DNA of 64,000 nucleotides from Atopobiaceae bacterium (GCA_902834555.1 CADFJN010000006.1:68844-132843); one strand, 5' to 3'; shown: positions 34,393-44,577, counted from the stretch's first letter. Translations and numbers: made by a program. The notes: generated by a model not told the origin, from the letters alone.

Positions 34393-34735
34393 CGCACAAG
34401 ACAGTCACGTGCAGGGGGCTAACAATGCCCTAACAACATCTGCCGGCGCGGCTAACGGTTGCTTACACCAGCAATATCTCCGCCGGTTACCCTTGTTTTC
34501 GAACAGCACGAACCAGTGACCCCCCCTCCTCGTGCGGGCCCAATCCGGTGGCATTACCCCTGGCTGGGCCCGTCCCCCTTTGCTTGGCGTGTTGTGCCTG
34601 CCGTGACCCCGCTTCCAGAAACATGTGCTCTTTCCGCCGAGGGCTGGCTGCGCCCCTTTGCAGCGCGCTCGTCAGGTACCATCGGTCGACGTGTGCCGGG
34701 CCAAAGTCGCCGGCCAGGGGGAGGGGAGCACCGCC

Positions 34736-35665
34736 ATGACACTGCAGCAGCTTCGCTACGTGGTCGAGGTTGCCACGGCCGGATCGATCACCGCCGCGTC
34801 GCAGCGACTTTTTATCGCCCAGCCGTCGCTCTCCAAGGCCATCTCCGAGCTCGAATCCGAGATGGGCATCGCCATCTTCGAGCGCTCCAGCAAGGGCGTC
34901 GTGCCCACGGAGGACGGCACGAGGTTCCTCTCGTACGCGCGGCAGGTGGTTGAGCAGGCCGATCTCCTCGAGGCCCAGTACAAGCACGGCACGCCGCCGC
35001 GCCGCGTCTTTGGCGTCTCGAGCCAGCATTACGCCTTTGTGGTCAACGCCTTCGCCGAGCTGGTGCGCGAGCACGGCGAGAGCCGCTACGAGTTCAGTCT
35101 GCGCGAGGGAACCACCTTTGGCACCATCGAGGACGTGCGCCTGCAGCGTTCCGAGCTGGGTGTTCTCTACCGCAATGACTTCAACCGAGAGGTGCTCACC
35201 AGCGCCATCCGCGACGCCGAGCTGCGCTTCGAGCCGCTCTTCGAGGCCCGCGAGCACGTCTTTGTAAGCAGGACCAACCCGCTGGCCGCGCGTGACTCTG
35301 TGACGCTGGCGGACCTGGCGCCGTACCCGCGCCTCTCCTACGACCAGGGCTCGCGCAACTCGTTCTACTTTGCCGAGGAGCCACACATCACCGAGCAGGT
35401 GGACAAGGCCGTGGTGGTCACGGATCGCGCGACGCTCTTCAACCTGCTCATTGGCCTCGATGGCTACACCATTTCCTCCGGCATCCTGAGCGTGGACCTA
35501 AACGGCGAGAACATCGTGGCTGTTCCGCTTGAGGATGGCGGCACGATGGAGCTGGGCTACATCCACCAGCCGCGTCGTCCCCTCTCGCCCATGGCGGAGC
35601 GCTACCTCGAGCACCTGAGCACCTACGTTGCAAAGTACATAGCCTCTGGCTATGGCAAGCGATAG
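34736..35665 (+). CDS. LysR-family transcriptional regulator
   Basis: 309 residues. The N-terminal winged helix-turn-helix is typical (MTLQQLRYVVEVATAGSITAASQRLFIAQPSLSKAISELE), followed by a periplasmic-binding-protein-like effector domain. ATG 34736 follows GGGGGAGGGGAG. The next gene, 73 bp downstream in the same direction, is a MetE-like methyltransferase; LysR proteins of the MetR/CysB kind control sulfur and methionine genes, so co-regulation is likely. The intergenic CTTGTCAACGACAAG (~35709-35724) contains a small inverted repeat. Effector unknown. Confidence 0.92.
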   Translation: MTLQQLRYVVEVATAGSITAASQRLFIAQPSLSKAISELESEMGIAIFERSSKGVVPTEDGTRFLSYARQVVEQADLLEAQYKHGTPPRRVFGVSSQHYAFVVNAFAELVREHGESRYEFSLREGTTFGTIEDVRLQRSELGVLYRNDFNREVLTSAIRDAELRFEPLFEAREHVFVSRTNPLAARDSVTLADLAPYPRLSYDQGSRNSFYFAEEPHITEQVDKAVVVTDRATLFNLLIGLDGYTISSGILSVDLNGENIVAVPLEDGGTMELGYIHQPRRPLSPMAERYLEHLSTYVAKYIASGYGKR

Positions 35666-35738
35666 CGTATCGATAGTTCCTTTGGGTTCTCGTATGGGGC
35701 ACCATGGCTCTTGTCAACGACAAGAGAAAGGCAACTCC

Positions 35739-36866
35739 ATGAGCATCGCATACGACAAGAAGACCCCGCACCGCTTTGACGTAGTTGGCAGCTTACTGCG
35801 GCCTGCCCGCCTAAAGCAGGCGCGCATCGACTGGAAGGCCGGGCGCATCTCGGCCGAGGAGCTTGCCGCCGTCGAGGACGAGTGCATCCGCGACCTGGTG
35901 GCAAAGGAGAAGGCCGCTGGCCTGGGCGTGATTACCGACGGGGAGTTTCGCCGCGAGACCTGGCATCTCGACTTTATGTGGGCGTTCGACGGCGTGGCCC
36001 ACAAGCCCACCGAGACGGGCCTGCCCTTCCACGACGAGGCCGCAAAGATCGATGACACCTACCTGACCGGCAAGATCGCCTACCGCGGCAGCCACCCGTT
36101 CATCGAGCACTTCCGCTTTGTCCAGGACCTCGAGGACGAGAAGTGCGTGGCCAAGCTCACCATCCCGGCGCCTGCACAGTTCTTCGAGCAGTTCGCGATG
36201 CCCTTCAACCTGGAGGCCACGCGTCGCTACTACAAGACGGACGAGGAGCTGGCGGACGACATCGTTGCCGCATACCGTGCGTTCATCGCCGACGTCTACG
36301 CTGCGGGCTGCCGCAACCTGCAGTTTGACGACTGCTCTTGGGGCATGGTCGTGGACCCGCACGCCGAGCAGTTCTTTGGGGTTGACGTTGCAGGCTTGGA
36401 GCGCGTGAAGGAGGAACTGCTCGACGTCAACAATCGCGCGCTGGAGGGCCGCCCTGCCGACCTCACGGTGAACACGCACGTGTGCCGCGGCAACTTCCAC
36501 TCCACGTGGGCCTGCGAGGGCGGCTACGACGAGGTTGCGGACTTCCTTCTCGCACGTGAGAGCGTCGATGCGTTCTTCCTGGAGTTTGACGACGCACGCT
36601 CGGGTGGCTTTGAGCCTCTGGCCAAGGTGCCGGCGGGTAAGAAGGTCGTGCTGGGTCTGGTGACCACCAAGTCTGCGCAGCTCGAGGACCCCAAGGCTGT
36701 GATTGCGCGCATCCACGAGGCCGAGAAGTACGTGCCGCTTGAGAGCCTGTGCCTCTCGCCCCAGTGCGGCTTTGCGTCGTGCGAGATTGGCAACAAGCTG
36801 ACCGAGGACGAGCAGTGGGCGAAGGTCCGCCTGGTGCGCGAGGTGGCCGAGCAGGTCTGGGGGTAG
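35739..36866 (+). CDS. Cobalamin-independent methionine synthase-like protein (MetE C-terminal domain family)
   Basis: 375 residues, equal to the catalytic C-terminal half of MetE (as in YxjG/YxjH proteins). Zinc-ligand regions are visible as NTHVCRGN and a C-terminal SPQCGFAS; EFDDARSG and QFDDC carry further active-site acids. These proteins transfer a methyl group to homocysteine or a related thiol, with an uncertain methyl donor since the N-terminal folate domain is missing. ATG 35739 is preceded by GAGAAAGGC. The LysR gene just upstream is the likely regulator. Confidence 0.9.
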   Translation: MSIAYDKKTPHRFDVVGSLLRPARLKQARIDWKAGRISAEELAAVEDECIRDLVAKEKAAGLGVITDGEFRRETWHLDFMWAFDGVAHKPTETGLPFHDEAAKIDDTYLTGKIAYRGSHPFIEHFRFVQDLEDEKCVAKLTIPAPAQFFEQFAMPFNLEATRRYYKTDEELADDIVAAYRAFIADVYAAGCRNLQFDDCSWGMVVDPHAEQFFGVDVAGLERVKEELLDVNNRALEGRPADLTVNTHVCRGNFHSTWACEGGYDEVADFLLARESVDAFFLEFDDARSGGFEPLAKVPAGKKVVLGLVTTKSAQLEDPKAVIARIHEAEKYVPLESLCLSPQCGFASCEIGNKLTEDEQWAKVRLVREVAEQVWG

Positions 36867-37093
36867 GGGAGCGCGCGGGCGCTTGGCGTTGACGGAGGGG
36901 TAGGCGGCGTGGCCTTCGTAGGAAAAAGAGCCGAGTTTCACAAATTCCCGGCCACAACAAGTTAACCATAGTGTACTCTTTTCTTAGAGTTAAGACTGAC
37001 TAACACCTGCGAACCCGACTGCAGCGCAGGAGCACGAGCCGTTGACTCCCGCCGTAGCGTCCGGACCCTCTCCCCGGACCATCGGCACAACAG

Positions 37094-37130
37094 GCGCCGC
37101 CGACGTTCCCCTTTCTTGCGTCGGCGGCGC
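37094..37130 (+). terminator. Strong 12-bp hairpin in the gap before eno; possible end of a small RNA
   Basis: GCGCCGCCGACG pairs perfectly with CGTCGGCGGCGC across a 13-nt loop, followed by GATCTTCT. It is ~230 bp after the MetE-like stop, beyond an AT-rich promoter-like patch (~36960-36995). The ~100 nt between could be a small RNA. The rest of the 451-bp gap is AT-rich leader for eno. Confidence 0.4.
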
Positions 37131-37317
37131 GATCTTCTCGGCGTAGTGTTCTATCCACAACATTTATTTTCGGTGCATCCGCAATTCTGGTATGGGGGAG
37201 GGGCGCTGCGGGTATACACATGTAAGTAAGAGAAAGATAACTTTTACTTCGTACTTCACTAAGCAATACCTGCGGCAGTCAAACCGCCACAGACAACCAC
37301 ACGAAAGGTGGCACAGC

Positions 37318-38610
<1,293 letters not shown>

Positions 38611-38616
38611 GACAAA

Positions 38617-38649
38617 GATGAGACAAAGGGACAGTCCCTTTGTCTCATC
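38617..38649. repeat. 33-bp palindrome, TGAGACAAAG family, after eno
   Basis: Arms GATGAGACAAAGGGAC / GTCCCTTTGTCTCATC. It is preceded by a partial duplicate GATGAGACAAA (38606-38616) that provides the eno stop codon. Confidence 0.9.
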
Positions 38650-38652
38650 CTC

Positions 38653-38708
38653 GCCCGGAGCTCGTTTCGTCCGCACCTACGGACGGCGGGTTCCGGGCTC
38701 TTTTTCTT
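38653..38708 (+). terminator. Terminator of eno
   Basis: Nested stem GCCCGGA (38653) / TCCGGGC (38692) with inner GTCCG / CGGAC, followed by TCTTTTTCTT. Confidence 0.75.
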
Positions 38709-38829
38709 CCGGCGGGTTGGCTCGCCCCGCCTCCGCTGGCGCTGCCTGGCCTCCGCTGGCGTCGCCCGCCCCCCGTGCAACACTTCGTCTGAGCGCTCAG
38801 AGTTCTCGGCCGACCAGGTCGTGGGCTTT

Positions 38830-38862
38830 GATGAGACAAAGGGACAGTCCCTTTGTCTCATC
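38830..38862. repeat. 33-bp palindrome, TGAGACAAAG family (second copy after eno)
   Basis: Identical in sequence to 38617-38649; the two copies bracket the eno terminator and ~120 bp of GC-rich spacer. It lies 18 bp from the end of the CDF gene. Confidence 0.9.
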
Positions 38863-38879
38863 CTCGTCCCAATGGCCAG

Positions 38880-40049
38880 CTAGTCCGCGATGTCGCTATC
38901 GAGCGTGGCGCGCACGGTGTAGTCGGGGAACGTCTCCTCGACTTCGTGTACAATCTGCTGGTACTCGCCCTGGCGATCGGGTGTCTCAAACGCGATGATA
39001 ACGTCGAACTCCAGCAGGCGGCGCGCCTCGTCCACGTGGAAGCCGTGGAACTGCAGCACGTGATCGTGCGCCATCACGATGCGACGCACGCGCTCGCGCA
39101 TGTCGGCGACGTCCTTGCAGGTGTTTCTCGAGTAGATACCCACGGCGGCGAGAATCACCTGGCCGTCTGTGCGCGCAAAGACGCGCTCGGCCACACGCCG
39201 CGAGAGCTCGTCGATCTCCTCGGCCGTGGTGGTGTCGGGCACCTCCACGTGGACCGAGCCAACCCTGCGCTCTGGTCCGTAGCTGCTGAGGAAGAGGTCG
39301 TAGACGCCCAGGACGCAGTCATCCTCGGCCACGATGCTCTTGACCTTCTCCGCAAGATCGGGGCTCACGCGCTCGCCCAGGATCTGGCTGAGCGTCTGCC
39401 AGAGCATCTCGAGGCCGGCCTTAACGATGAACGCCGAGATAACGGCACCCACCCAGGCCTCAAGCGAGATGCCCCACGCCAGGTAGACCACGGCGGCGCC
39501 CAGCGTTGACACCGAGAGAACTGCGTCCGAGAGCGCGTCCTGCCCCGAGGCCACCAGCGAGTCTGCGTTCACGCGCCTTCCAACAGACTGCACGTGGCGG
39601 CCGAGAAGCACCTTGGCCACGACGCCGGCGGCAACAACCACCAGTGCGGCAGCAGAGTAGTCCGGCGCCTCGGGCGAGACGATCTTCTGCACGGACTCCA
39701 CGGCCGAGGTGATGCCGGCGTAGAGCACGATGATCGAGATGACCATGGCCGTGAGGTACTCAATGCGCCCGTAGCCCATGGGGTGACGCTTGTCCGGCGC
39801 CCGCCCGGCGAGCTTGGTGCCCACGATCGTGATGACCGACGAAAGCGCGTCGGAGAGGTTGTTCACGGCATCAAGGGTGATGGCGATGGAGTTGGAGATC
39901 ACGCCCACCACGGCCTTGAATGCGGCGAGCAGCACGTTGGCCACGATGCCGAGGATGCTGGTACGGACAATGGTCTTCTCGCGCTCGGTGGTGGGTATGG
40001 GCGCGGCCGCCTGGCTCTTCTCGGCGCTGCTGTCCTGCTTGTTGCTCAC
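38880..40049 (-). CDS. Cation diffusion facilitator family efflux transporter
   Basis: 389 residues. Six membrane helices are visible, with the metal-site pattern in helix 2 (SNSIAITLDAVNNLSDALSS) and helix 5 (DSLVASGQDALSDAVLS), plus the HPMGYGRIEYL loop motif of the CDF family. A cytoplasmic C-terminal domain (~residues 290-389) is extended compared with small CDF proteins. It exports Zn2+, Mn2+ or Fe2+ by proton exchange; selectivity is unclear, though the DD-type sites resemble Mn/Fe exporters. GTG 40049 overlaps the regulator's stop by 4 bp, with AAGGAAG upstream. Third gene of the gpx operon. Confidence 0.93.
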   Translation of the reverse strand: MSNKQDSSAEKSQAAAPIPTTEREKTIVRTSILGIVANVLLAAFKAVVGVISNSIAITLDAVNNLSDALSSVITIVGTKLAGRAPDKRHPMGYGRIEYLTAMVISIIVLYAGITSAVESVQKIVSPEAPDYSAAALVVVAAGVVAKVLLGRHVQSVGRRVNADSLVASGQDALSDAVLSVSTLGAAVVYLAWGISLEAWVGAVISAFIVKAGLEMLWQTLSQILGERVSPDLAEKVKSIVAEDDCVLGVYDLFLSSYGPERRVGSVHVEVPDTTTAEEIDELSRRVAERVFARTDGQVILAAVGIYSRNTCKDVADMRERVRRIVMAHDHVLQFHGFHVDEARRLLEFDVIIAFETPDRQGEYQQIVHEVEETFPDYTVRATLDSDIAD

Positions 40050-40609
40050 TGGTTCTCGCTTCCTTCCGTCTGTGCGCATGCGTTGCTGCAGGTTAGCTCG
40101 CCATCGCGCACGCTGGCAAATACCTTTGCTAGGAGCTGCTTGAGCTCCGTGGCCTCGTCTGCCGAGAGGTGCACATGGCACGCCATGGCCGCCGGTACGG
40201 ATGCCGCGCGGTCGCGGAGGTCGAGGCCCTTGGGCGTGAGGCGCACCTCAAGCACGCGCGCGTCGGCTACGCTCCTCTCGCGCGTGATGTAGCCGCTCTT
40301 CTCGAGCTTCTTCAAGACCGGCGTAAGCGTGCCCGAGTCCAGGTAGAGCCGCTCGCCAAGGTGGCTCACGGTGGCCGCGCCCTCCTCCCAGAGGACCATC
40401 ATGCAGAGGTACTGCGTGTAGGTGAGGCCGAGCGGCCCAAGGAGCGGCTGGTAGCTGCGGACGACCTCCTTGGAGCAGGCGTAGAGCGGAAAGCACAGCT
40501 GGTTGTCTAGGCGCAGAAGCTCGGCAGGGGAGGCCCCCTCCGTAGCGAAGGGGGCCTCCTGCGGGGACACCTGTGGCGCTGCCGTGGTTTGCAGTTGGGT
40601 AGCGGCCAC
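40046..40609 (-). CDS. MarR-family regulator, OhrR-like organic hydroperoxide sensor
   Basis: 187 residues. After a ~30-residue extension, the OhrR signature LDNQLCFPLYACSKEVVRSYQPLL is clear; the first Cys (in NQLCF) is the peroxide-sensing residue in OhrR proteins. A winged helix follows (LTYTQYLCMMVLWEEGAATVSHLGERLYLDSGTLTPVLKKLE). Oxidation of the Cys normally releases repression of peroxidase genes. GTG 40609 overlaps the gpx stop by one base and has GAGGTG at 9 bp. It probably controls its own gpx-ohrR-cdf operon. Confidence 0.92.
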   Translation of the reverse strand: MAATQLQTTAAPQVSPQEAPFATEGASPAELLRLDNQLCFPLYACSKEVVRSYQPLLGPLGLTYTQYLCMMVLWEEGAATVSHLGERLYLDSGTLTPVLKKLEKSGYITRERSVADARVLEVRLTPKGLDLRDRAASVPAAMACHVHLSADEATELKQLLAKVFASVRDGELTCSNACAQTEGSENQ

Positions 40610-41169
40610 TAGAGCTGCACCTCGATTGCGCGCTCGACCTCGTCCATGCTGGCGGTGGGCTCGAAGCGGGCTACGAGGTGGCCGTTGCGGTCAATGAGGA
40701 ACTTGGTGAAGTTCCACATGATGTAGGCCTTCTCGCCAAACTTCTTGTTGTTTGCCTTAGCAAACTTGTCGAGCGCCGCCGCCTTGAGGCCATCGCCAAA
40801 GCCCTGGAAGGGGCGTTCGGTGGCAAGGGCGGCAAAGAGCGGGTCTGCGGTGTCGCCGTTCACGTCGAGCTTCTTGAAGCGCGGGAACTCGGTGTTGAAC
40901 TTGAGCGAGCAGAACTGGTTGATTTTGTCGTCGGACTCGGGTGCCTGGCCGGCAAACTGGTTGCAGGGGAAGTCCAGGATCTCGAGGCCCTGGTCCTTAT
41001 GGGCGGCGTAGATGCGCTCGAGGTCCTCGTACTGGGGCGTGAAGCCGCAGCCGGTGGCGGTGTTCACAACGAGCAGGACCTTGCCGGCGTAGGTGCTTAG
41101 GGGGACGGTGCTGCCGTCCTGTGCGGTGACAGAAAAGTCCAGGTAGTTGGTGGTGTTCTCGGATGCCAT
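40609..41169 (-). CDS. Glutathione peroxidase family thiol peroxidase
   Basis: 186 residues. Motif 1 is VNTATGCGFTPQY with peroxidatic Cys41 (cysteine rather than selenocysteine). FPCNQFAGQ carries a second Cys and WNFTKFLID the conserved Trp-Asn. Bacterial GPx of this type usually uses thioredoxin. First gene of a minus-strand operon with the OhrR-like regulator and a CDF exporter, which points to peroxide defence tied to metal balance. ATG 41169 follows GGAGGGAGCC. The ~700 bp upstream are filled with repeat elements. Confidence 0.95.
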   Translation of the reverse strand: MASENTTNYLDFSVTAQDGSTVPLSTYAGKVLLVVNTATGCGFTPQYEDLERIYAAHKDQGLEILDFPCNQFAGQAPESDDKINQFCSLKFNTEFPRFKKLDVNGDTADPLFAALATERPFQGFGDGLKAAALDKFAKANNKKFGEKAYIMWNFTKFLIDRNGHLVARFEPTASMDEVERAIEVQL

Positions 41170-41341
41170 GATGGCTCCCTCCTCCGGGCGTTGCGGCCCG
41201 GTGTTGTTGGTAACGGCTTCAGTATGGCGCAGGTAGGCGGCCTAGCTGTGCTAATTGATTGAACACAACCAATTGTACACAATTGAATCGGCGGTACCTT
41301 GGCGGCACCTCGGGCGCAATGCTTCAGCTCCAGACGCAATC

Positions 41342-41450
41342 CTGCAGATTCCGATCGTTTAGAGGCTGCTAACCGATCGGAATCTGCAGCCAAGCAACAA
41401 GCTTGCATTTTTCGATTGGTTAGAGGGGGCCATCCGATCGGAATTTGCAA
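41342..41450. repeat. Paired hairpin element, CTGCAGATT family (copy 2)
   Basis: A 48-bp near-perfect palindrome (41342-41389; arms CTGCAGATTCCGATCG / CGATCGGAATCTGCAG) is followed 13 bp later by a second, looser one (41403-41450). The arrangement equals that at 17512-17620. Confidence 0.88.
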
Positions 41451-41540
41451 CTACACATGGCCCTGTATTTTCGATTTTGATCTTACCGTCAAGTTCGATT
41501 ATTGGGCGGGGAGTTCCAGGTTGGGGGCGTCAGCCCGTGC

Positions 41541-41800
41541 GTTGTTACCGGCTCGTCGCGAGCCGGCCGCGTTCGCCGAGTTGGCTGCCGTGAACCTCGG
41601 CGGGCCGGTAACAAGCCCCGGCTGCGCGGCTCCGTTGTTACCGGCACGGTGAATCAGGTTGCCCCCCAACTGCGGAAACATCGCGGCAGCGCGATGCGCC
41701 GGTAACAAGCCCCGGCTGCGCGGCTCCGTTGTTACCGGCTCGTCACGGGTCCGTCGCATCTGCCCAGTTGGCAGCCGAGATGCACGACGAGCCGGGAACA
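41541..41800. repeat. Three tandem ~94-bp palindromic units (GTTGTTACCGGC)
   Basis: Units start at 41541, 41634 and 41728. Each opens GTTGTTACCGGC and the first two close GCCGGTAACAAGCCCCGG; the third ends with GAGCCGGGAACA. Loops share the CCCAGTTGGCAG-like motif seen in the element at 22397. It lies between gpx and the bile salt hydrolase gene, with no open frame of its own. Confidence 0.88.
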
Positions 41801-41877
41801 GTGGGATGCCCAGAAACCCAAAAAAGAGGGGTCCCGGCATAGCCGAGACCCCATACCCCACTGCAAGCAAGCCCGCG

Positions 41878-42840
41878 CTACGCCCTCGGGTCTGCCACCT
41901 GCACCAGCTCGGTGCCCTCGGTGTCGTAGTCGTCCATGGCAACGCTGCGAATCGCAGGGTCCTCGTAGGTGTTGAAGTAGTACGTGCGCGTGGCCGCGGA
42001 GTAGCCGCCCGTGTACACGGTGCGCTCAAACTCGCCGTTGGTCATGCGGGCCGCGCCGTCGATCATGGCAACGCCCTCAAGCTCGTGGAACATGCGGCTC
42101 ACGTTTGCCTTCTCGCCCGACTGCACCGGATAGTGCGAGTTCAGGTACGCAACGCGCACAAAGCGCGAGGTGGAGTAGTAGTCGCCGGGGATCCCGCGCA
42201 TGCCCGCGCCGGAGCCATAGGGGAGAAGCTCGGCCTTGTCCCACACCACGTTCTGGGGAATCTCGTTGGAGACGTTCATGTAGTTGCGCAGGTTCTCGCG
42301 GTGCCACGCAAAGCCGGGCTGGTTGGCGAGAACATCCACGTCGTCGTGGTAGACCTCCATGCCCTGCGCGGTCTGCTCCACCACAATGCTCCTCGTGGCG
42401 TCGCCAATGATCCAGTGCAGCAGCGACACGGGGTACTTGTCGTTGATGGGCTTGCCAACAATCACCAGGTCATCGAGGGCGCGCTCGACCTCGTCGACGG
42501 TCGTGAAGTTGGCCACAACCCACAGCGGGAACTCGTAGGCGGCAACGTTGGTCTTGCCCTCAACTGGGGCGTCGGCGTACTGCGCGTAGCCCGGGAAGTT
42601 GAGGCCGGCCACTGCCAGCCCGGAGGCGTTGGCGCAGTCAAAGTAGAGCGGCATGCCCTCCTCGACAATGCCCATGCCAATCACGGGCTCGCACATGCCC
42701 GTAACGGCGCCAAACGGGGAGTTGGGCTTGAAGCCGCGCGGCGTCACCACCACGCGCTCGCCGTACCCGCAGCTCCAGTCGAGGTTGCGCGCGAGGTACA
42801 TCTGCCCCTTGTCGTCCGTGAACCTGATTGCCGTGCACAT
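41878..42840 (-). CDS. bsh: Bile salt hydrolase (choloylglycine hydrolase family)
   Basis: 320 residues, cytoplasmic Ntn-hydrolase with no signal peptide. The start MCTAIRF exposes Cys2 as nucleophile after Met removal. Arg18 and Asp21 sit in ARNLDW, an Asn in AGLNFPGYAQY (residue 81), the later Asn in VSNEIP and Arg in TSRFVR complete the expected active site. The overall sequence follows bifidobacterial BSH closely as far as I recall that family. It deconjugates glycine- and taurine-linked bile acids, so the host likely lives in an animal gut. ATG 42840 has AGGAGG 6-11 bp upstream. Apparently single-gene. Confidence 0.93.
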   Translation of the reverse strand: MCTAIRFTDDKGQMYLARNLDWSCGYGERVVVTPRGFKPNSPFGAVTGMCEPVIGMGIVEEGMPLYFDCANASGLAVAGLNFPGYAQYADAPVEGKTNVAAYEFPLWVVANFTTVDEVERALDDLVIVGKPINDKYPVSLLHWIIGDATRSIVVEQTAQGMEVYHDDVDVLANQPGFAWHRENLRNYMNVSNEIPQNVVWDKAELLPYGSGAGMRGIPGDYYSTSRFVRVAYLNSHYPVQSGEKANVSRMFHELEGVAMIDGAARMTNGEFERTVYTGGYSAATRTYYFNTYEDPAIRSVAMDDYDTEGTELVQVADPRA

Positions 42841-42919
42841 GACAAAGCCTCCTGGTTCCTTGGGGATGGCGCCGACCCTCCCAAAGGGGAAGCGTCGGCG
42901 CCATCCAAACGAATGCTCG

Positions 42920-44287
42920 CTAGTCCATCTCTACCCGCTCTGCGCCGGTAATGCACAAATTGGCCGAGAAGAACTCGCGTAACGCACGAATGGTCCACGC
43001 GGTGTCGCGCGTGCCCGCCGTCTCGTAGCTGGAGTGCATTGCCAGCTGCGGCAGCCCAATGTCCACGGCGTGAACGCTCACCTGCGTGTTCGAGAGGTTG
43101 CCAAGCGTGGACCCACCGGCCATATCCGAGCGGTTGGCAAAGGTCTGGTGCGGCACGCCGGCCTTCTCGCACAGCGACACAAAGACAGCCCGGCTAAAGG
43201 CGTCGGTCGTGTACTTCTGGTTGGCGGCCTCCTTCACCACCGGCCCACCGTTGAGGCGGCAGCGGTTCTCGGCATCGTAGAGCTCGGGGTGGTTGGGGTG
43301 CAGTCCGTGCGCATTGTCGCAGCTCACAAGGAACGAGCGCGAGAGGGCCCGCAGGTAGTCCTCCTCGCCCATGCCCAGCACCGCGTTGGCGCGCACCAGC
43401 GTGTCGTGGAGCAGCGTGGACATGGCCCCCTGCTTGGTGTTGGAGCCAACCTCCTCGTTGTCGAAGCACGCAAAGACGGTGACGCAGCGGCGGTTCTTCT
43501 CGGCGACAAATGCCTCCAGCGACGCGAAGGCGCACTGCAGGTCGTCGAGCTTGGGGGACGAGACAAACTCGTCTGCCATGCCCCAGATGCACGGGCGCTC
43601 GCGGTTCACGAGGAAGAGGTCGCGCGCCAGGATGTCCTCGGGCTTTGCTCCTAGGCCCTCGGCGACCAGGCGGTCGAAGTCCTCCTTGTGCAGGCGGCCG
43701 GCCGAGAAGAGCGGACAGAGGTCGACGGCCTTGTTGAACGCCTTGCCATCGTTCACGGAGCGGTTGAGGTGGATGGCTACGCTGGGAATGAGCAGCAGGT
43801 CGCGGTCGGGCGCAAAGAGGCGGCTCTCTATGCCCGTGGCCGTGCGCACCAGGACGCGTCCGGCGAGCGACAGCGGCCGGTCGAGCCAGGTGTAGTCGAT
43901 CATGCCACCGTAGCCCTCCACGTTAAGGCGCAGGTAGGTCTCGGGTCCGTCGAGTACAGGAACGGACTTCACCTTGTAGGTGGGGGAGTCCGCGTGGGCC
44001 GCCGTTATCTGGAAGTGGTAGGCGTCGCGGTCGAGAGCGTCCTCACCCACGCGAAAGGCGATGACGCTAGAGCCGTTGCGAGTGGTGTAGTACGAGCCGC
44101 CAGGCTCAACGTCCCAGGCGTCGCCCTCGGGCAGGTAGGTGAAGCCTGCCTGGTCAAGCCGTGCGCCAATGGTCGCCGCCGTGTGGAACATGCTGGGGCA
44201 GTGGTGGATAAAGTCGATGAGGCGCTCCGAGGTCTCAAGGTCCTCGGCCGTCGCGCCCTCGGTGGTTGGGTGCTTCTCGTCTGGCAT
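42920..44287 (-). CDS. apeB: M18-family aminopeptidase
   Basis: 455 residues. Metal and catalytic regions are visible as TAAHADSPTYKVK, CFDNEEVGSNTKQGA (catalytic Glu pair), SCDNAHGLHPN and the C-terminal LPQLAMHSSYETAGTRD. M18 enzymes are cytosolic, zinc-dependent dodecamers that remove N-terminal, often acidic, residues. ATG 44287 has GAGAGGA at 6 bp and gives the usual family N-terminus (SERLIDFIHHCPSMFH). A longer in-frame start at ATG 44410 has an even stronger AAAGGAGG site and would add a 41-residue Cys/Arg-rich extension; see findings. It diverges from the ABC-F gene. Confidence 0.92.
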   Translation of the reverse strand: MPDEKHPTTEGATAEDLETSERLIDFIHHCPSMFHTAATIGARLDQAGFTYLPEGDAWDVEPGGSYYTTRNGSSVIAFRVGEDALDRDAYHFQITAAHADSPTYKVKSVPVLDGPETYLRLNVEGYGGMIDYTWLDRPLSLAGRVLVRTATGIESRLFAPDRDLLLIPSVAIHLNRSVNDGKAFNKAVDLCPLFSAGRLHKEDFDRLVAEGLGAKPEDILARDLFLVNRERPCIWGMADEFVSSPKLDDLQCAFASLEAFVAEKNRRCVTVFACFDNEEVGSNTKQGAMSTLLHDTLVRANAVLGMGEEDYLRALSRSFLVSCDNAHGLHPNHPELYDAENRCRLNGGPVVKEAANQKYTTDAFSRAVFVSLCEKAGVPHQTFANRSDMAGGSTLGNLSNTQVSVHAVDIGLPQLAMHSSYETAGTRDTAWTIRALREFFSANLCITGAERVEMD

Positions 44288-44577
44288 GCGCGTCCTCTCT
44301 GTTGGTTGCAGCCAGACGAGCGTAGCACGCAGGCGTGCGGGCGTGCGACGCCGGGGGACGCGTTTGTCGCAGCAGTTTTTGTCAGGGGTGTTGCAGCTTG
44401 CACTTGCCATAGTCCTCCTTTAGGCTAATTTGCGTTGCATGAACAACTGGGCCGGCCTTTGGCAAGCCGACTGAGAGACGGGAGAGGACCTTGCGCAAGT
44501 AGTCGCAGCCCTATTGGGCGAGAAGTACATGCCCACGCGCCGGCGCGCTGCGCTGGCCCTGCGTCTGCGAGGTCTTT

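Noticed and set aside
41541..41800. CRISPR array
   Set aside because: Three ~94-bp tandem units are themselves palindromic; there are no short repeats with unique spacers and no cas genes.
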